Source: Symbiodinium natans (taxonomy: Eukaryota > Sar > Dinophyceae > Suessiales > Symbiodiniaceae). Taken from it: a stretch of DNA of 64,000 nt. Every line of letters starts with the position of its first letter. The first letter of the stretch is position 1. Both the position numbers and the translations under genes were made by a program. A model generated the notes under the pieces. The model searched no databases and was not told where the DNA came from. It saw nothing but the letters and a program-made list of their open reading frames with translations. The stretch spans positions 26,001 to 90,000 of the forward strand of contig CAJNDS010002494.1 in the NCBI GenBank assembly GCA_905221605.1, read 5' to 3'. This document shows, in pieces, positions 1-10,049 of this stretch.

Positions 1-60
1 CTTCGCCTCATTTGCCGCTGCACCTAGGCTCAAGTACTGGTTTCATTGGGCGGCCTTAGT

Positions 61-78
61 GGGGGGGGGGGGGGGGGA
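61..78. repeat. G homopolymer tract
   Basis: An uninterrupted run of about 18 G. Similar tracts recur at 4721-4738 (C), 12483-12506 (G) and 17440-17465 (G). The rest of 1-270 shows no gene or recognisable element. Confidence 0.9.
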
Positions 79-272
79 TGTAGCACTTGCCCGAGTTCTC
101 TGGCTTCTAAGCACCATGCAGCTCCAGGCAAGGTCTCATAGCTACCCTGCCCCAGGATCCGGAGAATTGCCCCTGGGAGAACGCGACGAACCCTGGACAA
201 AAAGAAGAAGCGCTCTTGCTGGGTTTAAGAATGCTTGAAGGCTAAAGCCTGCTTGGGATGCTGCGTCAGGAT

Positions 273-374
273 CTACTATTAGCTTAAGAACCCCAAAGGA
301 ATAACATTAATAGTCCCTTCATTACCCTCAAGAAGGAAGAATACTTTTTTTCGGGGTTCTTAAGCAATTAGTAG
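273..374. repeat. Short hairpin element, family C copy 1
   Basis: The left end CTACTATTAGCTTAAGAACC is matched by its inverted complement on the right, GGTTCTTAAGCAATTAGTAG, giving imperfect terminal inverted repeats of about 22 bp around an AT-rich centre. A shorter relative with the same termini lies at 4651-4709. The size and lack of coding capacity suggest a MITE-like non-autonomous element. No target-site duplication could be defined. Confidence 0.7.
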
Positions 375-712
375 GGATGGTTGAATTGAAGGGGAGGGTG
401 GCCTGAAAGCTGTGTTAGGGCGTTCTGGGCTTCGGGTTTGCTGTTCTGTGACAGGGCTTGCCGGACGTTTTGCCGGGCTTTGCTGCTTCTCGGCTCTTAC
501 GCGCAACATGGCCCCAGCAAAGAGAGCAAAGAATAGAGAACCCCCTGAGCCCTGCAAACCCTGTAACACCCTACACCCCCTAAACCCTACAGGCATCTAC
601 AAAACCTGCAAACCAAGAAATTCAGAGCACTGGCTCCAGACTTGGACTCCATTCACACCCTTGACCGACCAGCTTGGGTTAAAAATGCTGGCCGCCATGC
701 AGGGGTTCAGGG

Positions 713-713
<1 letters not shown>

Positions 714-745
<32 letters not shown>
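714..745. repeat. (TA)n microsatellite
   Basis: About 14 alternating TA units. It has no visible relation to a gene. The surrounding 375-1070 shows no convincing exon, although 830-900 (reading RSRRERLANP) has coding-like composition. Confidence 0.9.
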
Positions 746-748
<3 letters not shown>

Positions 749-1075
749 TCAGAGTCTAGAACATCCCACCACATGGGTTTTCCTCCAAGCCGGACCCGAA
801 ACCGAAAGCCCCCTAATCACGAGAGACTCCACGCGCAGCGCAGTCGCAGAGAGCGCCTCGCCAACCCTCGGGCTGATGGCCGAGGCGAGGTCGGGCGCCT
901 AAATCCTGTAGCCTCTACTAGCCTTACATCTCGTAAACCTGCCCACCAAGCCCACAAAGCCCTATGTACACCACATATGCCCAATGCCCCATGAGCCCCG
1001 ATACACCCCAAGGAAGCCTAAGCTACCCAACGCACCAAAAAACCAACGAAACCCTCAAACCGCAAACCGCCCTCA

Positions 1076-1135
1076 AGGCGGATGAGGGTGGCGAAGCCTT
1101 GGCATCTCTGGTGGCCGAGAACGAGGCCGCCATCA
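1076..1135 (+). CDS. Possible coding exon upstream of the SURF2-like gene
   Basis: After an AAG acceptor-like site the + strand reads ADEGGEALASLVAENEAAII, an alanine- and glutamate-rich helical segment of exon-like composition, directly followed by telomere-like TTTAGGG units. It could be a 5' exon of the SURF2-like gene at 1.69 kb or the end of another gene. No family was recognised. Confidence 0.3.
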
Positions 1136-1686
1136 TCGCACGTTGGGGTTTAGGGTTTAGGGTTTTTTGGAAAGGGGTTCGTTGAGGACTTGGCAGGCCA
1201 GGGGCTTCTGCAGGGTGGATAGGTTTTCAAGATGTCAGGGCTTTAGAGGGGCTTGTGGAAGGTAGGGTTATTAGGGCCTTGAGCTGTAAGGTTGGGTGCT
1301 CATCGGCCTCTAGAGCGGGCTCGCAGATGATTACAGGTTTTGGTAAGGCTCAGGGCCTTGTGAGAGGGCTTTTTCAAAGGGTCTCTTCTTGTATCTGAGA
1401 ACCTCCGACATGAGCAGGATCTCGAGTTCAAAGAGGATGGCAGCGGCAAGGTCGGGCATGCGAAGCTTCATCGTCGACATTGACGCAGGTTAGACTTGGC
1501 TGACTGCAGTTGCACGCTGCTGAAGGATGCAAGGAGAGACACCTCAGGCATTCCCCATAGACCTAGGTAGCCCTGAAAGGGCCCCTAGAAACCCTAGAAA
1601 CCCTACAAATTCTATGAACCCTATTAACCCTATAGAACCCCCAGCCTCCTAAAACCTAAACCCATCAGGGTCTCCCCTGTCGCCAG

Positions 1687-3150
1687 GTTGTCGTGAAGTC
1701 AACGGGTCACGAGATGCCTCCCAGGCTCGAGGTTGCTGGGACGCAGCTGCGAGTAAGGAGCCTTAGGGTAGTAGGCTGCGCTTTAGGATTTCGGGTTTAA
1801 GGTTAAGGGTCTTTACGCTCTTTAAGATTTGCAGTAGGGTGTTTAAAGGTTGTAAGGTTCAGGGTTTTGTAGAATTTAGAGTTCAAGATTCAAGGCGGTT
1901 TGGGGCGATTCGGCTTCAGCTGATGTCGCTGAGGTGGTCAAAACCTATCTGAGTGGTGCCAAGTACCGCAAGGCAGGGCCTTTTGTGCTTCCAGCTTGCA
2001 TAAGCCCCTTAGGGGCTTCAGCCCCAAGAAACAAAGGACGTCAAGCCTGGTCTTCCCAGCTGCTTGTCCACGCCCCCAAAACCGCAGGCGCGCGATTGGT
2101 ATGGCTTTGACTTCAGCAAGTTCGAGCCCTACATTATCCCGCCGGGGCCCCGGGAGGGTTCTTGGGTTGAAGTGATCCATGATAGGGTTTAGTGTTTTGG
2201 GTTAGGGCAGGACCTGGAGGGGCTTTTGTGTTGGGTGCTTGCTGTGGGCTTCATGGGCTGCGGGGTTGAGGTCGGTTGAAGCACCCTAAGCCGTAAACCC
2301 TAAACATCTTCCGACTGCGCCGCCTTTTCCAAGGCACGAGAAGCAGAAGAAGTTTCTGTTCTGCACGGCGCGGTGCCCGGCATGCTGATGCAGCCCTGAG
2401 TCTCTGAATGTTTAGGGTTTAGGGTTTGGGGTTTAGGGTTTAGGGCTTGGGGTTTAGGGTTTAGGGTTTAGGGCTTAGGGCTTGGGGTTTAGGGTTTGGG
2501 GTTTAGGGTTTAGGGTTTAGGGCCCTGAGTCCCTGAGAGTGATCGTTCGTCATTTTGGTGCCACGCAGGTGACAGGAACGACTTTGCCCATGCAGCCCAA
2601 GAAGGCTGGCAAAACTGGTAGGTTCAAAGCACCAGCTCTCTGAATTATGCTTCCTTTCTGCCTTATTGTAGCCGAAATCCCAATATACAGGACCATGGTT
2701 CTCTGAATTATGGTTCCTTTTCTGCCGTATGGTCAGTCGGAATCCCAATATATACAGACCATAAAAACCCTAAACCCTAAACCCTAAACCCTAAACCCTG
2801 AGTGCATCGTGACTCAGTGTTTGGAGAGTCCAGGTTGAGCGGCACGTCGAAAGCAAACGCTACAAGGACCGATGTGCACCGCACTGCGACGACACGTAAG
2901 GGTTTAGGGTTTGGGGTTTGGGGTTTAGGTTTAGGGTGTAGGGTTTAGGGTTTAGGGTTTAGGGTTTAGGGTAGGATCAAGGGCCGATGAGTTTCTCTCT
3001 AACCTCTGCCTCGCCATGGTACCTTCCCGAAGAAAACGGACGAAGACTTCAGGAGCTCCTCCGGGTGAAGGAGGAGCAGACCAAGAAGAAGGCGGAGAAG
3101 CAAGAGCTGAAGAAGAAGCGCAGGCGGACCTGGGACTCATGTGTTAGGTT
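1687..3150 (+). CDS. SURF2-like protein, multi-exon gene (minimum extent)
   Basis: Conceptually joined exons resemble Surfeit locus protein 2, a small basic nucleolar/ribosome-associated protein. Exons seen: 1687-1731 (reads VVVKSTGHEMPPRLE, matching the SURF2 'TGHELP-RL' motif), 1934-1972 (VVKTYLSGAKYRK), 2088-about 2156 (ARDWYGFDFSKFEPYIIPPG, the 'FEPHIVP' motif), 2341-2367 (KQKKFLFCT), 2569-2604 (VTGTTLPMQPKK), 2834-about 2866 (VERHVESKRYK, the 'HTQGRRYQ' motif), and a Lys/Arg/Glu-rich coiled-coil exon at about 3037-3130, like the basic SURF2 tail. Donors after 1972, 2367 and 2604 are GC; after 1731 it is GT. Introns hold TTTAGGG arrays. The first exon and stop were not located. Identity is inferred from motif order, not from a search. 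Confidence 0.68.
2409..2521 (+). repeat. Interstitial telomere-like array, TTTAGGG
   Basis: About 16 units of TTTAGGG with variants (TTTGGGG, CTTAGGG, CTTGGGG), inside the intron between the 2341-2367 and 2569-2604 exons of the SURF2-like gene. Confidence 0.95.
2764..2800 (-). repeat. Interstitial telomere-like array, CCCTAAA
   Basis: Five CCCTAAA units in the next intron of the SURF2-like gene, in the opposite orientation to the array at 2409-2521. Confidence 0.95.
2898..2972 (+). repeat. Interstitial telomere-like array, TTTAGGG
   Basis: About ten degenerate then perfect TTTAGGG units in the intron before the basic coiled-coil exon of the SURF2-like gene. Confidence 0.95.
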
Positions 3151-3199
3151 CTGTTGTTGGGCAGTGCCGGATAAAACGTCCACATCATAATCGCTACTC

Positions 3200-4640
3200 A
3201 TGTCCCTTTTCCATGCCACAGTACCTCAAGCACAGGAACTGGGAAATGCTGGCAACCATCATCCACGCAATCCTTCATCAAGTCTTGCAGGCCATATATC
3301 ACGGTGGCTAGACTTCACTTGACTCTATCCTCGCCAATTCAAAGGCCGACCTTGCTCTACACGCTCCAGAGACGCCTGCTCTTGACATCTTGCGTTCGGG
3401 TTCAGGATTCAGGGTCTAGGGTTTAGGTGTAGGTTGACGATTTAAGGGTGTAGGGTTAAGAGTTGAGGGTTAGGGTTCAAGATAAAAGGGTTTCAGGTCA
3501 AAAGTCTAGAGTGTCAAATCAAGGGACTCTGCCATTTAATCGACCTTGGACTTCTTCGGCCCAAAGGCCCATAAACCTAAAACCTTCGCTCACGCCGGTC
3601 TCCAGATCCTGGCCTCCTCCCTCGAGCCGGGTTTTGGGTTTAGGGTTTCGGGTTTAAGGTGTGGGGCAAGGTTTAGGGTTTAGGGTTTCGGAGCTGCCTG
3701 CCAGGGCCCAGGCCAAAGGCAAAGTGAAGGCGAAAGGGGCGAAGGTGGGAGGGCCACATGCGCCAGTATTCACGCACCGCCCCCCCCATTGTCTCCCCCT
3801 CCCCCCTCAGCAGTTCATTCATGGTGGGTTTCGGGTTGAAGGTTTAGGGCTCAGGGTGGGGCTGCGGAGGCTCTTGGTCCCCCCCCCACTTCAAAGAAGG
3901 CTTACGGCTTGAAGATGCCGGGGATTTTGGACCCTCGCGTGCGTGTTCGTTTGTTCAGATGAGCCGCAAGGGGCTCCCTTCCAAACTCGAGCACCTCTCC
4001 AGCCCTGAACTTTCAACCAGCCGAAGCTCCACCCCGCCTTCTTCAACTTCAACCGCCTCAGCCTTCAGTTCCTCTCAACTCCGTCAGCCTCCCAAACCTA
4101 CCCCAACCTCCCGAACACCCTCCACCTTGACCTCCCCCAAACCCCCTGAAAGAGCATCCAAGAACATCAGGCCCTCAAGCCCAAGTCCACCAAAGATGCC
4201 CAAGCCTGGGCGCTCAGCCAGATTTAGGGGTTCAGGGTCGAAAGATGAATTCTACTTTGCGTAAGAGCTCCGCGTTTACACGGGGCTTAACCAAACAGAG
4301 GCTACTTGAAATCCGGCCCGAAAGTGAATGACTTGAAGCGGCCTCGCACTTTAAAGCAGTTGGGCCCCAGTGGCCCTAGTAGGGATTAATTTAATTTCAC
4401 TCATACTTGTATATACTGGGCTTTCAAGAGCAAGGCTTAGAAATTCATGCCGAGCTTAACAGTAGGCGCATTCGCAGTCTCAGCATGTTGCAGCTGCCTG
4501 AGCCCCTTGAAAGCACGGCCTATAAGCCCTCTGAAACACCTAAGCTGCTGCTGTCGGGACCTCGGTGGTGCGGGCCCGTACCCTCAACCCAGATCACCCA
4601 GGCCCAAACACACTGAGCCGGGGCTTGCAGGGCCTTGGAA
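3200..4640. other. No confident gene; sparse telomere-like units
   Basis: The stretch contains scattered single TTTAGGG motifs (3410-3480, 3640-3690, 3830-3850) and Pro/Ser/Thr-rich open frames (3959-4264) typical of low-complexity non-coding DNA. A lysine/alanine-rich frame at 3697-3750 could be a further coiled-coil exon but has no clear splice context. Nothing else was recognised. Confidence 0.5.
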
Positions 4641-4650
4641 GGGCAATGTA

Positions 4651-4709
4651 CTACTAATTGCTTAAGAACATTATTTCTTATTCTTTTGGGGTTCTTAAGC
4701 AAATAGTAG
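4651..4709. repeat. Short hairpin element, family C copy 2
   Basis: The left arm CTACTAATTGCTTAAGAAC pairs with the right arm GTTCTTAAGCAAATAGTAG around about 20 bp of AT-rich DNA. The termini match the element at 273-374, but the centre is shorter. It is followed at once by a run of about 18 C. Confidence 0.75.
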
Positions 4710-4857
4710 TGTAGGGGTTGCCCCCCCCCCCCCCCCCCCTCTCAGTCTTTTGAAGAAGGTCCCAGCACTTCGCTTGCAACTTGAGGCCGTAAGCAGCCCA
4801 GATGCCAAAGGCCAGGGTCAGAGACTATTGTGCTTTATGATAACCATATTATGCGAT

Positions 4858-4921
4858 TACCATACTACTATTTCTACAATTATGGTTTTACCATACTACT
4901 ATTTCTACAATTATGGTTTTC
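4858..4921. repeat. Tandem duplication of a 32-bp unit
   Basis: Two head-to-tail copies of an AT-rich unit containing CATACTACTATTTCTACAAT followed by TATGGTTTT. No gene is visible around it, and a short TTTAGGG run follows at 5058-5079. Confidence 0.85.
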
Positions 4922-5504
4922 ATTATCATTCTTTGTACTTGCTAGTGTCATCATGTTTTTGTGATCACGGTCAATCCTTGATATCAGAAGCAGTACGGTC
5001 ATCATTAAGGGTTGCATGATCGGTCGTGGCGCTTTTTGGGTTTTTTGGGAGTCGAAGGTTTTAGGGTTTAGGGTTTAGGGCGAAGGGCGGAGGGGCTTCC
5101 AGGCTCAGAGTTTCGGGGTGCTGCCTGCCGCTGGAGAGGCTCAGCTGACGCAGGGAAGGCCAAGAAACAGCCTGCCAGAAGCCGCTGCCCCTGGGGATGT
5201 AGGGGCATTTAGGGTTTAGGGTTGAGGGTTGGGGGTTTAGGGTTTAGGGCGTTAGGCTGTTGCAGTATTTGAAGTTGCGCACCTCGACATCACGAAAGCC
5301 AGCACTGTTGAGGCAAGCTGCTGAAACGAAAGAAGGACATGCCGCAAGGAGCGGCCTGAATTTCTCTGCTACAGTTGCTACAGCCTCCATGGGCTTCATT
5401 CATGCCCATTGCGGCCAGGCGTGATCAAGAAGACAGCGAAAAAAAGCAAGCAGGTGGGTCTGGAGAGTCTGTGAGCACCAGCACATCTGGAAACAAAGTG
5501 CAGA

Positions 5505-6085
5505 CATCAAGTGCCAGGCGTGACAGCGACGCAGCGACGCCCCCTCCATGCCCGCGTTGCTGCCAAAATCCCGCAGCTGCACGTGCACAGATGTGGCATT
5601 CATGGTTCAGCATGCAAGCTTCTAACCTCGTCAATTTCATCATGGTCTCAGCACAGCTCACGGCTTCGTGTGCAATTGCAGAAACCGTGGTGTAAGTACT
5701 GAGGGCACTGCACGGCTGAGGCTAACAATGAGCATGGAATGTGGGGACTTCTGCTCTCAAGAGCTCCAAGCTGTCGAGCCAGACTTGACTAGCATGTTCG
5801 GAAGAATTTATAAGCACCGGAAAGTCAGGTTTTGCAGGGCTCTGGCTCCCATGACGAAGTTGACGAGCAGCTAGCAGTTGGTACGCACTTCCCACCTATG
5901 ACAGACGTGTGTCGTGGCATGTGAGCTCTTGCCTAGCTAGCCGCGACATGGCCAGCATGGCGAGGGCGGAGGCCAAGCGTCCGGGGCCAATGTGGTGGTG
6001 GCCTCGGTTCAATTTTCAAACGCTTGCACCTGCAAGCTGAGCTGCCTGGAGGTTTGAAAGGTCTGATTCCTTCAACCCCCACCCC
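5505..6085 (+). repeat. Long direct repeat, copy 1, left of the ADP-ribosyltransferase gene
   Basis: This block aligns base by base, with substitutions and small indels, to about 9505-10048. Shared landmarks in order are GTGCCAGGCGTGACAGCGA, the segment around CACAGATGTG, AAGTACTGAGGGCACTGCAC, GGCTGAGGCTAACAATGAGC, GGTCAGGTTTTGCAGGGC-type sequence, and TCTTGCCTAGCTAGCCGCGA. Copies 1 and 2 have the same orientation and bracket the intronless gene at 6346-8433. It has no convincing reading frame. It could be a dispersed transposable element, an LTR-like terminus, or duplicated gene-cluster spacer. Confidence 0.8.
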
Positions 6086-6345
6086 TTAGAGCAAATTTAA
6101 GTGCATCTGCCGGACGGGGCGAGGCTGCCTGAGCTTCGGCGCCCGGCAGCTCGCACCCAGAGGCCTTCCAGGGTTGAGAAGCTTGAATTCCGCCTGGTTT
6201 GCACAGCCTGCTGTCCGCTACTGGTAGTCAGCTGAAGGTGTTGCTCCTGGTGCAGGACTCCGCTGCAGGGAGGGATTGTTTGTGTCAGTGAGAAGAGTAC
6301 ACCGCAAACCTATTGCACTGTTGTTGACGTTGTCTGACTTTGTTG

Positions 6346-8433
6346 ATGTCTGACGAGAAATTGTGCGATATTGTGGCAGCTCGAAGAGTCCTGCTTTCCT
6401 GCGCACCGTCGAGACCCTCGGCAATGCCGGCCGACGGAACTGATCAGCTCCCTTGGAGCGTCATTGTTCACAATGCCGGGTCCACAGCAGCTGAGAGCTT
6501 CGAGCAGCACATGCGCTCTGCATACAGCAAGGCCCATCTCCACAAGTGTATCTTGCGCATTTGCAGGGAAGTTGATGGTCAAGACTACATCATGAAGTCA
6601 AAGTTCAGGCGTGAAATGTTCCGGCGTGTGGAGACAGTTTTGCCTGACCAGCTTGTTCGAGAGTTCGACAGGGTCTTGCAAGAGCTTCTGCAGACACTTG
6701 AAGAGACTCTGGCGGCAGCGGTCACCACTGTCAATGGTGATGATGTTCGGATGCCTTTGCAGCAATGCCTGCAAAGGCTTCGAAGAGAGCTGAATGAAGC
6801 TGTCCAGGTAGAAGAAATGGAAAACTTTCGAAAGAATCTTGCAGCTGTGGGCATCGTATTTGTGGCGTCCTTTGGAATTGCTACTGCTGTGGGAGCAGGA
6901 GCTGGACTAGGTCCGTTTGCAGCACCGCTTGCAATTGGTGGTGCGGCAGCAGGAGGAGTCTGGCTTGGATCTCAAGCAATTTGGAGTGAAGACGACGAAA
7001 GAGCTCGCTTTGTGGATGCGCTCGTGGAGGAGATCTTGCCAACCTTGGACATTGGAAGGCTGACAAGGCGTGTGAAGAGCCTCCTGAAGAGCCACATGTC
7101 GAGCTTGGAAAAGCTTGTGCATGACGCCCCCAAGGATCCCTTACTTGAGTCGCTGTGGACTCCTGTGGATGGTGACGCGCAGGCTCCATCTCAGCCGGGA
7201 GCCTCATCCGAGCATGGCAGTGCACAGGCCGACGTTCCAGAGCAGGCTGCCAAGAAGTACATACCGTTTAGAAGTGCTGTGTGGCATGATCCAAGAATTG
7301 ACAACCCCGAGAATCAGTCTTACTTGGGCTTGCTGCGAGAGACGTATGCGGACTTGGTGTGCTCCGATGACTTTATGCATGCTGCTGAGGAGGTGAAGAA
7401 GAACCCGCTCACAGCGTTCACAATCATCACCTCCGGAGCCAAAGCTAAAGACTTGGTGCCTCTGGTTGGCAAGCTTGCCAATGTCACTGCCATTCACGTC
7501 TTCTGCAGCAACCCGGCCTACCACAAGAAGCAGCCATGGTTTTTGCAGAACTGTATGGAGAAGGGAAAGGTTGTGGACATCTACACCAATGTTGGCCAGC
7601 TTGTGAATGGTCTGAAAAGGGTGCCGGAAATGCCTCGCGTGGCATTCATCAATGCAGAGGAGGTGGCTGCATCTGTTGACGAGGCTAAGCGTGTTTATTT
7701 ACAGTCAGATGTTCAAGACTACGTTGAGCAAACATCCTTTACTGAAGCAGTTGCCTACTTGTTAAAGTTGCGGGAGAACAAGCACGGCATACGTGCTGCC
7801 AGTGATGAGGGTGTCCGATTGGCCAAGATCTTTGACCCCTCGCATGGCAAGTTCGAGGAGCTTCTCAAGGTGTACACACAGGAGGACATACACGTTTATG
7901 ATACCCTAAACTCCGCCCTGCGCGTCAAAGAGCGGACACAGGGGCTGCTCAAGCTGGCCAAGCTTGCAGAAGCCTTCCTTTTCGCAATGCAGAAGGCAGC
8001 TGTAGCGGAGCCGTCCCTGGCTTTCTCAGGAATGACTTACCGTGCAATGTGGGTTTCAGATTCCGAGGTCGCGCAGTATGAGGCCAGCAAGGACGATTTC
8101 ATCTTCTTCAGAGCATTCACCTCAACTTCCCGGGACAAGCAAAAGGCTGCAGACTTCGCAGAGCGGAGCTGGTGCAAGAAGGGCAAGCGAGGCATGAAAC
8201 TCATGATGCGCATTGATTGCTCAACTCTTGATGCAGGAGTGTCGTGTGTCCGCCCAATGAGCATCATGAAGTTTTCAGCGTTCGCGCATGAGCAGGAGGT
8301 TCTCATTCCGCTTCTTTCAGGCTTCCAGGTGGTGAGCGTGCAGCGCCGCGGCGAGTTTTGGCTGGAGGTACGCTTGAAACTGGCATTCTTGATGCCTGAT
8401 ATGACGGCAGCTTTCATCTATGCATTCCTCTGA
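6346..8433 (+). CDS. Putative ADP-ribosyltransferase (ART, R-S-E class), intronless
   Basis: A 695-codon uninterrupted frame with GC-ending codons. The first ATG is at 6346; a second possible start lies at 6424. Residues about 60-160 are helical and charged. Residues about 166-212 form a Gly/Ala-rich hydrophobic stretch long enough for one or two membrane passes. Residues about 352-395 carry the 'TIITSGAKAKDLVPLV...AIHVFCSN' module, which I recall preceding ART domains in some eukaryotic proteins. The C-terminus has the arginine-type ART signature: Arg566 (YRAMW), Ser593-Thr594-Ser595 (FTSTSRD) and Glu649-Gln650-Glu651 (AHEQEVLIP), the R-S-ExE triad expected to bind NAD and transfer ADP-ribose to protein. 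Target and location are unknown. Unlike neighbouring genes it lacks introns and nearby TTTAGGG repeats, which suggests retroposition or transfer. Confidence 0.8.
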   Translation: MSDEKLCDIVAARRVLLSCAPSRPSAMPADGTDQLPWSVIVHNAGSTAAESFEQHMRSAYSKAHLHKCILRICREVDGQDYIMKSKFRREMFRRVETVLPDQLVREFDRVLQELLQTLEETLAAAVTTVNGDDVRMPLQQCLQRLRRELNEAVQVEEMENFRKNLAAVGIVFVASFGIATAVGAGAGLGPFAAPLAIGGAAAGGVWLGSQAIWSEDDERARFVDALVEEILPTLDIGRLTRRVKSLLKSHMSSLEKLVHDAPKDPLLESLWTPVDGDAQAPSQPGASSEHGSAQADVPEQAAKKYIPFRSAVWHDPRIDNPENQSYLGLLRETYADLVCSDDFMHAAEEVKKNPLTAFTIITSGAKAKDLVPLVGKLANVTAIHVFCSNPAYHKKQPWFLQNCMEKGKVVDIYTNVGQLVNGLKRVPEMPRVAFINAEEVAASVDEAKRVYLQSDVQDYVEQTSFTEAVAYLLKLRENKHGIRAASDEGVRLAKIFDPSHGKFEELLKVYTQEDIHVYDTLNSALRVKERTQGLLKLAKLAEAFLFAMQKAAVAEPSLAFSGMTYRAMWVSDSEVAQYEASKDDFIFFRAFTSTSRDKQKAADFAERSWCKKGKRGMKLMMRIDCSTLDAGVSCVRPMSIMKFSAFAHEQEVLIPLLSGFQVVSVQRRGEFWLEVRLKLAFLMPDMTAAFIYAFL

Positions 8434-9500
8434 CGAAAGAGTGATGCCGTCGTGGTTTATCTTTTGCTTTTGACGCTCCAAAGCGATCCCTTGATCCCTT
8501 GATACAAAGCGGCGGTATGCCTGACAGACAAGCTTTTGTTAACATTGAATGCATGTATGCTGTGGTCTGATCAGTGTCTAAGCTAGTAGCGAGCGTCATC
8601 AATTCAGGAGCCAAACAGCCAGGCACATGCGCCGCAGTTTGCGACAAGGTGTGTTTGGGCGATGCTTGGTAGGCCCCATTTCGCATTCACCTTGTGGGCA
8701 CTCTGGTGTGTTTGGCTTCTCTGCAAGCCTTCTGCGTGGTGCTCTCAGAGGCAGAGCCCTGGACGGCTGGACCGCCACAGCAGCAGTGCAGCTGGCATCA
8801 GATAAAGTATCGCATCAGCCGTGCTGTTAAGGTGAAAGGTCAGCTGTGTTTGGCAATCGTGTACGGTTGGTCTGGTTGAGTTGCCATCTGCATGCACTGC
8901 AAGCCTCCATCCACCCCCCCCCAATCTTGTGCGAAGGAGCGGCGTGCCCTCAGGGCTTTCGTGTTGAAGGTGGGCCTCATTGAAGCAGAGGTGGGTGCAG
9001 TAGGAAAGGATAGACTAGCGAGTGGGCACGTGTCGCAACTGGCTTTTGCATCTTAGTTGGGAGACTTACCCGGGCTCAAGCTACTGAGGATCCATTTTCT
9101 GGAGGCCATAGATTCGGTGACATCCGCTTTTTTCTGAGGAGCGTAAGCATCGCTGCAGCATCACTCTGGAGCAAATAGTAAAGCAAGTCCGCGCATTTCC
9201 CCACAAGGGCGCTTCGGGTTCTGGTGAAACTGCCTCCAAAGCGCCAGCTTTGCAGCAGGCGTCCCAAAGCAAAGTGCAGATGTCCAGCAACAGACATTAC
9301 AGCGACGCCCCTCCCATGCGTGCTGGCGCCAAAGAAGCCGCAGGGCCCCTCCGGGGGCTATGCTCGCCGTGTGAGAGAGAAGGAGAGAGAAGTTCCACCG
9401 GCGTCGGTGAAAATACCCAACAGAGGCCACAAGGGCACTGGGCGCGGGCATACTTCCAGCAGCATGGGCTGCTTTAGCAAGCAGTGTTTGCTGCGACACT
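8434..9500. other. Spacer downstream of the ART gene, no gene seen
   Basis: Mixed-composition DNA with no telomere-like repeats and only short, incompatible reading frames. The 9240-9330 part (CAAAGCAAAGTGCAGATGTC, then ACAGCGACGCCCC) partly repeats sequence found again at about 5497-5550, so it looks like an additional fragment of the flanking repeat. No poly(A) tail or spliced-leader relic was recognised after the ART stop codon. Confidence 0.5.
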
Positions 9501-9504
9501 AGCG

Positions 9505-10048
9505 CCAGGCGTGACAGCGATGCCCCCTCCATGCGCGTTGCTGCCAAACTCCCGCAGCTGTGCGTGCACAGATGTGTGGCGTTCATGGTTCGTCATGCAA
9601 GCTTTTAGCTTCGTCAACTTCGTCAGCACAGCGCACGGCTTCGTGTGCAGTTACAGGAACCGTGGTGGAAGTACTGAGGGCACTGCACGGCTGAGGCTAA
9701 CAATGAGCATGGGATGTGGGGACTTCAACTCTCAAGAGAGTGGCTTTAAGCTGCCTAGCCCGACTGGACCGACATGATGACATGATCAAAGGGATCCAAA
9801 AGCACCGGAAGGTCAGGTTTTGCAGGGCCCTGGCTCTCATGAGGAAGATGACTACAAGCAAGCAGCTGGCACGCACTTCCCGACGTGTGTAATCGCATGC
9901 AGTGCACTGCGGTGGCATGTGATCTCTTGCCTAGCTAGCCGCGACATGTCTCGCATGGCTACGGCGGAGGCCAATGGTCCGGGACCATGTGGTGGTGACC
10001 CGCAAGCTGCGCGGTTTGACAGGGTGGATTCCTTAAAGCCACTTGCCT
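9505..10048 (+). repeat. Long direct repeat, copy 2, right of the ART gene
   Basis: Same-orientation partner of 5505-6085, about 4.0 kb downstream from start to start. It keeps the same landmark order and ends in the conserved TCTTGCCTAGCTAGCCGCGA region and a GATTCCTT motif. The divergence (many substitutions, small indels) shows the duplication is not very recent. Confidence 0.8.
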
Positions 10049-10049
10049 A

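Noticed and set aside
6300..6346. Relict spliced-leader sequence marking a retrogene
   Set aside because: I looked for the dinoflagellate spliced-leader core upstream of the ART and He_PIG-like ORFs and saw no convincing match, so retroposition remains only an inference.
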